This document shows, piece after piece, positions 43,901 through 55,774 of a stretch of 64,000 bases of DNA. The number at the start of each line of letters is the position of its first letter. Within the stretch, counting starts at the first letter, position 1. This DNA comes from Pisolithus tinctorius (taxonomy: Eukaryota > Basidiomycota > Agaricomycetes > Boletales > Pisolithaceae), in contig JANFAH010000004.1 in NCBI GenBank assembly GCA_024663395.1, positions 1 through 64,000 on the forward strand, in the 5' to 3' direction. The translations under genes were made by a program, and so were the position numbers. The notes beneath the pieces were generated by a model that worked only from the letters and a program-made list of their open reading frames with translations, was not told where the DNA came from and did no database searches.

Positions 43901-46818
43901 TGGGGGTCATAGAAAGTGAGCAGAATCCTGGCAGGTGCTAGTGGGGGATGGATGCTGACCATGTTGACTGACATACTATTGGAACTTGGGCTCTTAGCAA
44001 GTGAGTGGAGTCATGGGAGGTGAGGGTAGATATGTGCTGACCATATTCACTGCTGTCCTGATGGACTCATAGTTGGTAAGTGGAGGTGTGGAATGTGGTG
44101 GTGGATGTGTGCTGACTGTGTTTCTTGCCACCTTGATGGGTGTAGCTGGTGAGTGGAGTCACAGCAGGTGGTGGATCATGCTGATTATTTCCACTATTGC
44201 CCTGATGAACTTGGATTCATAGCCAGTGAGTGGAGTCATGGGGGAGGTGATGGAGGGATGCTGATCATCTTCACTGCCATCCTGGTGGGTGCCCTAGGGT
44301 GTGAGTAGACTCATGGAAGGTGGTAGAGGATGCATACTGACCATGTTGCTACCCTGGTGAATTTGAGTTCATAGGGAGTGAGTGAGGTGATGGCAGATGA
44401 TGAACGAATGCTGATAATGTTTTTCTGCTCTCCTGGCCTTGGGTTCATAGTATGTGAGTGAAGTGATTGCAGGTGATGGATGTGTGGTGACCATGTTTAC
44501 TACCACCCTGGTTTACCTGGCTTCATAGGAGGTGGGTGGTGTCATGGCAGATAGTGATGGATGCATAGTAATGATGTATGTTTACCACCACAAATGGACC
44601 TGGGCTCATAGAATGTGAGTGTAGCAATGATGGGTGGTGGGCAGATGCATGCTGACATGGTTGCTACTACCCTAATGGACTTGGGTGCATAGCTTGTAAG
44701 TGGAGTCATGGCAGGTGGTGGTGATCATACATACTGACCATGTTCACTGTCCTCCTGGTGGATGTTGGTTTATAGGATGTAAGTGTAGTCATGACAGGTG
44801 TCAGGTGGTGAGCAGTTGAATGCTGACCATGTTCATTGTGTCCTGGTGGATTTGGGTGCATAGCCAGTGAGTGGACTTTATATATCTAGTGGTGGCTGAT
44901 TTATACTGATCATGTTCCCTCCACTCTGTTGGACCTGCATTCCTAGCTTGTGAGTGGAGGCATAACAGGTGGTGGATGCATGCTAACCATGTTTACTGCC
45001 ACCCTGATGGACTGGGGTTACAGAAAGTGAGTGGAGTCATGACAGATGGCAGAGAATAGGTGCTAACCATGTTTATTTTTACCTGGATGCATTGGGGTTC
45101 ATAGGGAGTGAGTGTGGTCTTGGGATGTGGCAGTGGATGGATGCTGACCATGTTGACTGACATGCTGTTGGACTTGGGTTCATAGCAAGTGAGTAGAGTC
45201 ATGGCAGGTGATGCATGCTGACCATGTTCATCTCTACTGTGATGGATCCATAGGTTGTGAGTGGAATGATGGGAAGTAGTGGTGGATGCATTCATGCTGA
45301 TTATGTTCACTGCCACTGTTTTGGATTTGGATCCATAGCCTGTGAGTAGGGTCATGAGGTGGTGGAGGATGCATGCTGACCATTTCCACTGTTACCCTAA
45401 TGGACTTTGGTTCATAGGATGTGAGTGTAGTCATAACAGGTGGTGGGTACATGCATACTGACCATGTGAGCTTACTGCTATCCTGGTGGGCTTGGGTGCA
45501 TAGCGAGTGAGTGCTGTGATACTAGCAGTTGATGCATGTTAACCATGTTACTATCACCTTTGTGGACTTGGCTTTATAGAAAGTGAGTGGTGTTGTGTTG
45601 GTGGTGGATACATGCTTACTTTGTTCTCTTCCACCTGATGGGCTTATAGGGTGTAAGTACAACAGTCACAATAGGTGTTGGGGGATGCATGCTGACCATG
45701 CTCATGCCACCCTGATGTGCTTGGATTTACAGCTTGTGGGTGCAATCATTGCAGGTGGTACATTCATGCTGACCATGATCATTGCCACCCTGGTCTTTGG
45801 TTCATAGCAAGTAAGTGGGGTCATGGCAGATGGCATTGGATGGATGCTGACTATGTTCACTACCACTCCCATGGGCTTGTGTTCATAGGCAGTGAGTGAA
45901 GTCATGAGAATTGGAGACATGAAGTTCATTTTCACACTCCTCTTGACCTTACTTGCCATCCTATTGTGCCTTTGATATCAGGTGGTGAGTTTTGCACAAT
46001 ATTCATGCTGACCATGTTCTTACCTCTAACAGATGGTGAGATTTCTTAATGCATGCATAGAGTTTTTTTGATTCTATACAGCCATTTAGGATGTAGGTGG
46101 ACATAACTCTTGAAAATTTCTCTGAGAATTATCTCACCCCATACATCTATCAGGATGTTAGTGATCATCATGATTGCAGATTGATAACAAGTGCTAATTT
46201 ATTCTGTGCAGATGGCAAGTTCCAATCTGAATTCAGCATGTGAGAATTGCTAACAAGGCTTTCAGTTGGTTTGTAGCACTCCTGTTCCTATTAGTTTGGC
46301 TTTTAGGGTTCAGGATATACTTTTCAGGTCGTAAGTTTTCTCTCATTTCTTCCACCATACATGGAATAGTGTTTTCATTGTACTAGCCTGCCATTACCCA
46401 TCAATACCAATCCTCTGAAATGCCTACATTGTCTGCCTCAAAGAAATATTCAATGAAATTTGTTGTAGAACATGGGATTGGTGAGTGCATCTCATCATTG
46501 TTTTAATAATATTACTCAAGATTGTAGGTTGCACACTTGTATTTGAATATTTGTACTTCCTGTTGCAGGCCAGACAAGGCAGGGGTCATTTTCAGGCAGA
46601 CCTGACAGTTGCTGTCACAGAATACCAGACATCAGGTGCCCAAGCTAATGTTAACCAACACATTGAGGCAGCCTTTCAGGAGTATGGTGAAGATGTGGAG
46701 ACTTTATGTCCCATTCTTGTGGATATTGCCAGGGAAAACCAGATGTGTAAGCTACAATTGCCTCTGCAGCCATTAGAAATTGACTGTATTTTAACAAGCA
46801 AAGAAGTTCTTGAAATAG
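40995..46818 (+). CDS. P-loop GTPase family gene, copy 2, containing a microexon/intron array
   Basis: ATG 40995 starts MAPGCFSGLWCLRR, parallel to copy 1. A Pro/Ser/Thr-rich N-terminal region with imperfect internal repeats (40.99-42.0 kb) has uncertain splicing. Exons then run to 42200 (Walker A GRANAGKTT), 42259-42290, 42341-42513 (HDSRGFEAG), 42566-42648, 42708-42908 (TKAD), 42964-43102 (GADCTPL, STQQSNLGLC) and 43148-43229 (ending SWFPY). About 40 three-base exons follow between 43279 and 46214, then the exon MPTLSASKKYSMKFVVEHG, then FEYLYFLLQARQG with EYQTSGAQANV, and a short last exon ending TAG 46818. The last splice matches copies 1 and 3. A base is missing near 42279 (CAGG versus CAGGG in copy 1), which shifts the frame. 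Biochemical role unknown; GTP binding is inferred from the motifs. Confidence 0.82.
43279..46214 (+). repeat. Array of diverged introns separated by 3-nt microexons (copy 2)
   Basis: About 40 consecutive units begin GTGAGT, GTAAGT or close variants and end in AG, with exactly three bases between each AG and the next GT. Unit length varies from about 64 to 88 nt and sequence has diverged widely, but most keep a CTGAC or CTAAC motif. Triplets in order: TTT CTT TGG GGA GAG GAT TAT CTT AAA CAA TTG CTG CCA GGT GGA TAT GAG AAT CTT GAT, then CCA CTT AAA GGA CAA GTT CCT GAT CGA AAA GGT CTT CAA GCA GTG ATG GAT GAT ATG. The first is at 43279-43281 and the second at 43356-43358. The last listed ATG (46212) is followed by a GC donor (GCAAGT). 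Confidence 0.85.
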
Positions 46819-47499
46819 GGGAAGATGAATCATTTGATCTTTCAAGGGGTTGACAGATGAGAAATATCAATACTTTGATGTGAACAGAAGATAATTCTGA
46901 AGACAAATGCAAAATATTATATTCTGATATTGTGTGATCTGTTTCACATAACTTTATTTTGGAGATGCCTCAGAATGTCTGACAAAATATATACTTGTAT
47001 CAAATCTGGTCCCCTTCAGTTCAGGGGTCAGAATTCCAGAGGTCAGGAGCCAGCTCTGTGGCCCAGAACATGAAGTGGTGTTCCAGAGGTAGGGGGTTGG
47101 ATGCCAAGGGCCAAGGGTGGCTGAAGCCAGTTGTGCTAAAGCACAGGCTGTCCAACAGAAGGTGGACTGGAGGAAACCACAAGACCAAGGACCAGTGTAG
47201 TAGGGGAGCCAGGGGCAGATGAGAGGAGCATAGCCACAGAGAACTTAGTCAGCAAGGGCAGAGCATGGACAAGGGGGCATGAGTAGAGATGGGTTTTCAC
47301 ATGGTGTGTATCATTGATGATGATTAGATTCCACTGCTTCATCTTGGTGACAAGAGTAGCATCAACCCAAGCAGCACTAGATGCACAAATATACCATATC
47401 ACTGTACTGAAACACCATACAGACACTGTACTGACATCACAGACTGCACACCAGGTGACCACATGGTTTACGTGTGTGTTCAGTCCAGTTTGTCTCTGG
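46819..47499. other. Intergenic, CpG-poor, no supported gene
   Basis: G-rich on the plus strand around 47000-47230. Frames of 63-130 codons lack features. Confidence 0.4.
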
Positions 47500-47760
47500 T
47501 TGTGAGGCCAATCCAGAGTCCAGGTCAAGGGGTTGAAAGGGTCAGGATACTAGACAGGTGGACTGTTGGACTTAGTAACTGAGTGAGCAGTGCTATTCCC
47601 TTGCATGGGCTGTAGTCCAGTTGAGAGACAGAGGGCAGGAAGTGTCTGGGTTTAGAGACAAGACTATATTGATTTCAGACTGAGGGGCTAGACAGAAGTA
47701 TCTACAGCTTAAATACTGGAGGTAAGCTAAGTGTAATGTAGCACCAGAGACTGGTTACAC
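47500..47760 (-). repeat. Truncated LTR of family C, inverted
   Basis: The reverse complement matches the 3' half of the LTR at 5390-5976, including the words around AGCCCATGCAAGGGAATAGT. It is truncated directly against repeat A. Confidence 0.65.
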
Positions 47761-47762
47761 CA

Positions 47763-48853
47763 GTGTGAGTCAAAGTGAGGTTCAGTGGTGTAAACCAACC
47801 AAAACCAACACAAAAGACAGTAGAAGTGAGTGGTGGTGTGCCTCTGCAGTACCCAGATGGCAGAAGATCTAATTTGGGCAGTTTTTGCAAGATACAACAC
47901 TCAAAGATGAGTGCTGAGGGTTGGGGGTGCTCCTGATGAAGAAGGGAGCAAGAAAGTGAGAGATTGCAAAGGGGTTGACTGCTATCAGCCTACAGAAGGA
48001 TGGATGATGACTTAATTCAATGTTCTAAGCTATTCTGAGCCCAGGAAGGTCTGGATGTGAAGCTGATTGATGGTAGGTGGCAATAAGCAAAGTAGATGGC
48101 AGTTAGACCCTTGATAAAGCCTCAACTACTGAAGCTGATGAATGAAATACTTTGATAGATGAAGAAATGCAAGCAAGAGGGGCTCTCTGATGTCTTCTTC
48201 CTTGTCAACTATCTAAGTACAGTGGTTTATATACAGTACAGGGGCATTGCCTATGGAAAACAAGGTGCAAACACTTGGTAAGTGATTGGTAACTGATAAG
48301 TAAGGAATGTAAGTGGTGAGTAATTGACTTAGAAAGTGTTGGTGAGCACTGGTAAGGATAATAAGCAAAAAAGTGAAGAATCAGTAAGCAGAGCCAAAAG
48401 ATTGGTAAGTATTGGCAATAAGTGAGTCAAGGGCAGTTAAAATATCAAAGTATGAGTCAAGGATTGTCAGAAACTGAGTAAGCACGCTGGAATCACATTA
48501 AGAGGAGGCTGCACATGTCACATCTTGAAGGAATTGCTTCTAGGCCAAGGTGGGATGACAGAGAGACAGTGCTGATCTGATGCCAATATAGGACATCCAT
48601 AAAGGGACAGCAGGTGTCAGGTGTCAGCTCAAGCTTTGGGGGTCTGTGGGGTGACAGGAGCATAGGGGATTGCATTCCCCCCCAACTGTCCTCTCAGTAA
48701 AGCAAATAAGACCATCATGAATGAGACTCTGTTGGAAGAGAGGACAAATGGGGAGCATCTTCTGCTGTATCTTGCAATAAGAAGGCAAGATGCGCATCAT
48801 AGTCATCATGGATACAATTAGAGAGAGCAGAGAACAGTAGATCATACTGTAGC
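47763..48853. repeat. Dispersed repeat A, copy 2 (left part)
   Basis: Diverged copy of 3400-4500. It is interrupted at 48853 by the gypsy element and resumes at 56128-56236; GTAGC borders the element on both sides. The C-terminal part of the frame seen at 4356-5024 can still be recognised on the minus strand. Confidence 0.75.
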
Positions 48854-49254
48854 TGAAGCAACCAAAGATGAATGTCTTCTCAGCTATCACTTCAAACCAG
48901 AGAGCAATGGGAGTGGAACCTGTTGATTGAGAAACAAGCTCAAAATAAACTAGATTAGAGAACCTCGCTACAACAAACAATGGGACTTATATCCTGCCTT
49001 ACTGTTTGTATGTACTGCCACAAGAGAATGTTCTGGAAAGAAGTAAACAAAAGAGAAAACTATGCTATTGGATGAATGTGAACATGTGCTAGCAATGAGG
49101 CATGGCCTTACTAAGTATCATGTAAGCATGAAAGAGTAAGTAAAAGGAAAAGTCCGAGATGACTAAGCATCCCTAAAGTGTAACCCTAACCAGAGGGTGG
49201 ATATACATGGGCAAGCAGGAAATGTGGAAGTGAAAAAGTCTACTGGTCATTACA
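48854..49254 (-). repeat. 3' LTR of the chromovirus (401 bp)
   Basis: In element orientation it starts TGTAATGACC and ends GGTTGCTTCA. It is matched at 55375-55774 and, truncated, at 55775-56122. Confidence 0.9.
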
Positions 49255-49264
49255 CTATCCCCTC

Positions 49265-52200
49265 CTAAGGCTCGACTTCCAGGCAAGACCAAATAGGACA
49301 AATGGTAGTAAACGGTTCTGGCATGGGTGTGAACAAGCTGTCAAAGCTTTCTGACAAAAGGAGAGATAATTTACGGGGTGCCCCAGGGTGGGATTGATAG
49401 AAATCCTTGATCACCAACTGTGAATTCTTCAAGGCAGAGGCTGGCTCCCAAGTATGATCTTCTTCAGGGTATCCCCTCCAATGCACAAGGAATTGAAGAG
49501 CTCCACATTTCAAATGGGAGTCGACAACATATTCAACCTTGTACTCAACATCTCCTTCATCAGTAACCCTCTGTGGTCCAGGCCTGTTGACAGGCTGCCC
49601 ATCAAGAGCACTGAGATAGGGTTTAACCTGTGAGACGTTCACAACTGGGTGAATCCTCATGTTGTGTGGTAGTTTTAATTTAAGAGCATTTGGAAGTGCC
49701 TCTAGAACTTCATACAGTCCAATCCACTTCTCGGAGAGTTTACAGTGTAGGGAATAAGTACTCCCTACTGAGGTGATTTAATTATTTTATCTTTTCTATT
49801 GTGTTTTTGCTTTGATTTACATTAGTGATACTTAGCCTACCTTTGTGGCGCATTTTTGGTAGCTTAGTCAGCATTTTTTGCGCACTAGTGTAGGTCTACA
49901 GTACACAACAAAAAAAAAAAGAAGAACCAGACAGCGAAGACTGCAAAAATCAAAGACTACGAATGAAAGTCAGCGAAAAGCCCTCTCAGAGGCACCCCTA
50001 GACGACCCTAGATGCAATCCTCCACTCTTTTCATCACTCCATTCCTTCTGACCAACTCCAGTCACTCATTTGACTCTTTTCACTGATCCAAGCTCAGAGT
50101 TCCTTTGGGTTGAACTAGACCCTGTTCTATCAAGCCCTAGGAGTCCCCAGCACTCCCTAGCATCACTTAATAACTAACTTACAATGGCTCTGCCATTCTT
50201 TCAAGGACAGATGGTCTGTAGCTAGCCAGACCTGAGATCCAACAGAGTAGGAAGGGGCAGACAAGCAGCATCTATCTGCTTGTTGCTTCTGCCAGGAACA
50301 CACTTTGGTGAGGTTTGCCTTTATGTCCTGGGACACCTGGAACCAGGATTTGGCAACTTCCTCTGCTGCTTCTACCTTTGATGTTGTCAGTTTGACACCC
50401 ATCCTAGGTCTATAGGATCAAGTAACTTCAAAGGGGCACTTGCCAGTAGAAGATGAGGCAGAGTTGTTGTATGCAAACTGAGCCAAAGGTAGCCATTCCT
50501 CCCAACGAGCCTGTTGTTGGTTGGCATACATCCATAAATACTGTTGAATCTCGCAGTTCAACTGCTCTGTTTGTCCATCCATCTGTGGATGGAAAGCCAT
50601 AGAGAGTTTCTGTTGTACTCCCAGCATTTTAAATAGTTCCTTCATGAAGGAGGAGGCAAACTGTGGGCCTCTGTCTGATACAATAGAGTCTGGAAGTCTG
50701 TGATGTTTCCAAACATGCATCAGGTAAAGTCAAGCTGTACTAGCAGCTTTTTCTTCCACAGTGCAGCAGATGAACTCTGCTTCCTTAGAGAATCTATCAA
50801 CAATGACCAGGACATGGGACTTCCCAGAAGATCCCTTGACTCCAAGATCCATAAAGTCAGTCATTAATTCTCTCCAAGGCCCATCAGGGACAGGTAAAGG
50901 TTTAAGTTCTCCTGCAGGCAGCCTATTTCCAGACTTGCTGGTTTGGCATGTTTGGCAATGCTTCACATACTCTTCTACATTGGGCTTTAAGGTGGACCAT
51001 GTGAACCAGCATGTGATTAACTCCTGAGTTCCTTTTATTCCACAATGTCCTGTTAGGGGAGAGTCATGTAGAGCATTAAGTAGCTTCCTTCTAAGTGCAC
51101 TAGGCACCCAGACTTTTTCTCCATTGTAATGAAGACTGCCTCGGAGCTCGCATCCAGCAGGGACTCCTTTGGCTTTAGTGGATTCGATCTGCAAATCTTC
51201 CATGAAGGGATTTTCTAGCTTTACCGAGTGAACCTGACTTGGATTTATAAATAGGAACTCTTCCAACTTTGCCCTTTTTTTTCCTTCTACAAAGTCCTCT
51301 TGTCTCAACAGGGCATCTGGCCTTCCCATCGTGACTCTGGGCTTGTGAACTATAACACAGTTAAACTGACTAAAGTACTGTGCCCAATGCGCCTGGCATG
51401 GTTGAAGCTTCTGTGCAGTCATAAACCACTTGAGGTTGTGGTGATCTGTCCAAATTTCAAACTGGTATGGAGTAGCCTCAAGGTAATGATGCCATTGTTC
51501 AAGTGTGTGGATAATGGCCAGCATTTCTTTGTCATGAACCGTATAGTTAAGTTCAGCCCCAGATAGAGAGTGACTAGAGTAGGCAACAGGTCTCCAGAGA
51601 CTGTCATCACATTCTACCGAGAGCACTGCTCTGGTGGCATAGTCTGAAGTGTCCATCTCTAACTGAAACTTCTGATCCTGATTGGGGAACATAAGGATAG
51701 GGGCAGTAGTAAAGGCTTCTTTCAGCATGTCAAACGCCACTTGACATTTGTCATCCCAAACGAATGGAAGGTCCTTCTTCATAAGGTTATTTAGGGGTTT
51801 CGCGATCTGTGCGAAGTCCTTAATGAATCATTGGTAGAAATTCACTAGGCTGAGGAAGCTGCAAACTCCATGAACATTGGTAGGTACGGGCTAATCCTGC
51901 ACAGCAGAGATTTTGGCAGGGTCCATATGTACTCTGTTAACACCAACTATCATTCCTAAAAAGTCCACCTCTTGCTGACTGAAGATACACTTCTGTGGCT
52001 TGACAAACAAGTCATTTACCTTTAGCCTTCTAAGCACCTCCAGCACAATCCTGTTGTGTTCCTCCTGATTGTCCATTTTCGTAAATATCATTAGGTCATG
52101 GATGTAGATGATGAGCACATCTTCCATATCACCAAAGATGTCGTTCATCATGTTCTGGAATGTGGCAGGTGAGTTACAAAGCCCAAAGAACATGACTAGT

Positions 52201-53324
52201 GGTTTGAAGGCACTGTGATGGCATACGAAAGCAGCTTTCCACTCATCTCCTTCTTTGATCCTAATGTTGTTGTAACCCCAGCGAAGATCCATCTTTGTGA
52301 AGAGTTTGCAACCTTTCAACTTGTCCACAAGCTGAGATATTAAAGGGAGAGGATATGAATTTTTGATGGTATGTTCATTTAAATATTGATAGTCCTGGAC
52401 CATTCACTTCTTTCCATCTTTCTTAGGAACAAAGAACACTGGAGAGGTTTGTGGTGATTTACTAGGCCAAATATAACCCTTCTTGAGCTGACTGTCTACA
52501 AAGTCACTGACTTCTTTTTGCTCATCAGGGGAGAGGGGGATCAACCTTCCTTTCTTTGGTACAAATGACTCCTTTAGTTCTATAGCATGGTCCCAAGGTT
52601 TCCTAAGCAGCATGCACTTGGATTCCTTCTCAGAAAAGACTGATAAATATTCGTGGTATGCCTTTGGAACAAGTTCCTCAGGGGTTTTATCTGTTTTTGG
52701 TTTGTCCATTCCTAGATTTCAAATCCAGGTTACATAAGAGTCTATGGCTTCTCCTTTGAACCTCTCGACCTTGTGTACGAACAAGGTTTTAGGGGCTAAC
52801 TGCTGGCATCTAGCCAGACATCTACCCATTTTGACCTTGCCAGTTTTCCAATCTATCAGCAGGTTGTGCTGATGTAACCACGTATGGCCTAAGATCATGG
52901 TGCTACCTCCTAGATCAGTTATCTCGGCAAGAAGTTCCTCATGATGGTCAAGGTATGAGACTCGAAGATGAGCTTGATGTGTAATCCTTCCAGTGGAATT
53001 AGGCGAACCATCGACATTAAATACATCAACTGCCCTTGGCAGCACTACCTTTGGAATCTGGTTCCTTTCCACAAAGTCCTTATCTATAAATACTCCAGTA
53101 GTGCCACTATCAAGTAATGTGTTAACCTTGAATGCCGAACCAGCATTCATCCACAAGACCAAAGGGACCTCCACAGAATCCTTCAGGTTCAGTGTGCATT
53201 GGGTTTCAGACCATACAGAGGTCTTTGCACTACTACCCTTGGGATCTGGGGGATCAAAAGAAACATTTTTTTGTTTTTTATGGCAAGCGGAATTAAGCAG
53301 GCATGATTTTACATCTGGCCCCAA
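49265..53324 (-). pseudogene. Degenerate gypsy pol (protease, reverse transcriptase, RNase H, integrase, chromodomain)
   Basis: Domains occur in the standard Ty3 order on the minus strand. The protease has LLDSGTTGVFID (about 53100). The reverse transcriptase spans about 52650-51900 ([41 protein letters not shown]), and its catalytic motif reads YIHD where YxDD is expected. RNase H is near 51700-51400. The integrase zinc region (HCQTCQTSKSG) and core (VSDRGPQFAS) follow, and a chromodomain (FLVHWRGYPEEDHTWEPAS) near 49440. TGA codons interrupt the frame near 52404, 50730 and 50403-50420. An unrelated 434-bp insertion splits the integrase C-terminal region. The product cannot be functional. 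Confidence 0.9.
49745..50178. mobile_element. 434-bp insertion of unknown type in the gypsy integrase region
   Basis: TTACA occurs on both sides (49740-49744 and 50179-50183), a 5-bp target duplication, and removal rejoins the integrase frame exactly (HCK to LSEKWIG). The termini (GTGTAGGGAATAAG and, inverted, GTTAGTTATTAAG) match weakly. Inside the left end is a palindrome TAGGGA-N8-TCCCTA, and an A-run lies near 49910. It has no coding capacity. A non-autonomous DNA transposon or a short LTR-derived element are options. Confidence 0.6.
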
Positions 53325-53535
53325 GCCCTTTCAGGACTCCACTTCAGATGATGTAAAAGTAGGGGAAAAAGAAACAGATTCTGAACCATTAAATAACTCC
53401 TGTGGTTCCTCAATGTCAAGAAAAGAGAAACAATTGAAAGAGACTACTGGTACACTATTTTTATATTTTTATTTTCGACTTTTATATTTTCTTTTGTATT
53501 TTTAAGTCCATAAGTAGAACAAAAACCATAAAAAG

Positions 53536-53565
53536 AAGAAGAAGAAGAAGAAGAAGAAGAGGAAA
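53536..53565. repeat. (AAG)n microsatellite
   Basis: Nine or more AAG/AGA units within the leader between the gag and pol remnants. Confidence 0.85.
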
Positions 53566-53766
53566 CAGGAACAAATGTCTGCATACAAGAAGAGTCTGCA
53601 GGACCCAATTTCACTGCAGCTCCGATTCTTTTAACTGGTTAATGTGAGCGACGATCTGCTCGAAGCTCATCCCTTCCATTGCTTTCAGGCAGGGGTCGGG
53701 TCCAGTGTCAGCATTTACAGCCCTGATGGGGCATCCTTGTGGTTGTGCCTGTTTAGGGCACTCACT

Positions 53767-54606
53767 TCAATAATGGTCCTTGAGGCCACATCCAAAACAT
53801 GTGATGTGGGACTTGTCCTTAGGGGGTCCCTTCCCCTTTCCTTGCTGTGGAGCGGCACCTATGTCCATGGGAGTGCCAGCCCCAGGTTGTGTGCCTGTGG
53901 CAGAGAAGCCATGAGGCTGGTTCTGAGGCCATACCCTTGAAGAGGAGGCTGTCATGTATCAGTGGTTTTCGAAATTTCTGGCCACCAACTGGAGCTCCAT
54001 TACATACTCCTTGTATGTGTCCTTCCTCTTTCCCAGATGGTGCATGAGTCGGAGCACCTCCAGGTTTATAGCCTGTTCGAGGCACAGGATAGCCAGATCA
54101 TTGGAAGCACTTGCCATAAGCTTCCAACTGTTGAACTCCACCAAGAAGGCATCCATTTGTGACTGTCCCTGCCTTGCTTTTTGCATCTTCTTCCAGGCCC
54201 AATCCCCATTGTTCATGGGCTGGAAGTGAGAGTTGAGATCAGCCACCACCTCATCAATGGAAGGCCAATTTCCATTTGCCAAGTGGTAGTCCAACTTGGC
54301 CCATGCATAGTTGCTGGCAATCAGACCAGTCATCCATGTCCAGAAAGCCATGCAATCCTGACTTGTATAGTGGTGGACAGCTGCTTTGCAGTAGGCTCTC
54401 ATTCTAATCACCCACTCTTCATATTTTGCCATGGAACCATCAAAGGTTCTGGGCTCAGTGACACCCCTCTTGGTGGGGTCAAAGTTGGTGGTTTGCACCA
54501 CAGCTGGCACCAGCATATACTGCTGCATGGCCTGGGCCATTGCTGCCACCATAGCTTGCACCATGGCATAATCAACGGGAGGCAGCTGTGGTTGGGCAGG
54601 GTCCAT
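53767..54606 (-). pseudogene. Gypsy gag remnant with zinc knuckle
   Basis: From ATG 54606 (MDPAQPQLPPVDYAMVQAM) the capsid-like region reads TFDGSMAKYEEWVIRMRAYC, then FQPMNNGDWAWKKMQKARQG, matching the retrotransposon gag domain. After a frame change near 53960 the linker is Pro/Gly-rich. The zinc knuckle starts CFGCGLKDHY, where a TGA (53767-53769) replaces the next residue before SECP. Relatives have Arg there, so CGA to TGA decay is likely. Gag would have formed the particle. Confidence 0.88.
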
Positions 54607-55374
54607 TTCTGCTGGTTAGTGGGACCGGTTTACATAAGGGGCGGTGGATGGAACATCTGTTCCAGAGGTTGTAGGGAGTATTAAAAACAAACCTGAGTTT
54701 GTTCGGGTCAGGGGAAGGCGAGGGTGAAGGGTAAATGAGCTCTGGAGTTACTTCTCAGAAAAGCTCGAGGGGGGGCAAGGGAAGCAGGGTGAGCAGGGAA
54801 AGCAAGCACGAGAGGCACAGGGTAGAAAGTTCTCTTTTGTAGGGGAGAAACCTAAGAGGGAGGCAAAGCTCAACCTCTTCCTTCTTGACAGTGGGAATGG
54901 TGGTAAAGTAAGGGTAATGTAGACATACTACTCACTGATGATGTTCAGGACCACTAAACACATAGTCCATTTGCTGTCATGCACCTGATCGACCTCCTAG
55001 AAATAGGGAGAGACCAGCCTGGCACACTATGCAAACTACAGTGGGTACAAGAACATCGACTACAGGCCTACCTCTGCCACTGTGCAGGAACTATGACTAA
55101 CTATGGCTCAGCCACTCTGGACCTTGCAGGCCCTCTTGATCAAGCATCGCCCTGCATACACTGAGCTTGACCTTGGGACAGTGTATATACGTAGAGTAAA
55201 AACTCCCTAAGATGTTTGCCCAACTGGCTCCGTTGCTCAGGCACTCTCGGCCACACTGACGGAGGTGAAGAAGAAAAGCTATGGGGCAGACTGCCCACTA
55301 CAACTATCATACTGCCATTGACCCTTGGCACCAGGTATGAAGTGGTAGGGGAGAAGTTGTTAATCTAGTTCGAG
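54607..55374 (-). other. Leader region of the chromovirus
   Basis: 768 bp between the full 5' LTR and gag. No primer-binding site complementary to a tRNA 3' end could be identified with confidence immediately after the LTR. No gene is seen. Confidence 0.6.
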
Positions 55375-55774
55375 TGAAGCAACCAAAGACGAATGTCTTC
55401 TCAGCTATCACTTCAAACCAGAGAGAATGGGAGTGGAACCCATTGATTGAGGACAAGGCTCAAAATGAACTAGATTAGAGAGACTGGCTATGACAAATGA
55501 CAGGACTTATATACTGCCTTACTGTTTGTATGTACTGCCACAAGAGAACATTCTAGAAAGAAGTAAACAAAAGAGAGAACTACACTATTGGACAAATGCG
55601 AACATGTGTTAGTAATGAGGCACAGCCTTACTAAATATCATGTGAGCATGAAAGAGTAAGCAAAAGGAAAAGTCTGAGATGACTAAGCATCCCTTAAAGT
55701 GTAGCCCTAACCAGAGGGTGGATATATATAGGCAAGTAGGAAACATGGAAGTGAAAAGTCTACCAGTCATTACA
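55375..55774 (-). repeat. Full internal 5' LTR of the chromovirus (400 bp)
   Basis: Complete LTR adjoining the internal region. It differs from the 3' LTR at many positions where the outer truncated copy agrees with the 3' LTR. Confidence 0.85.
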
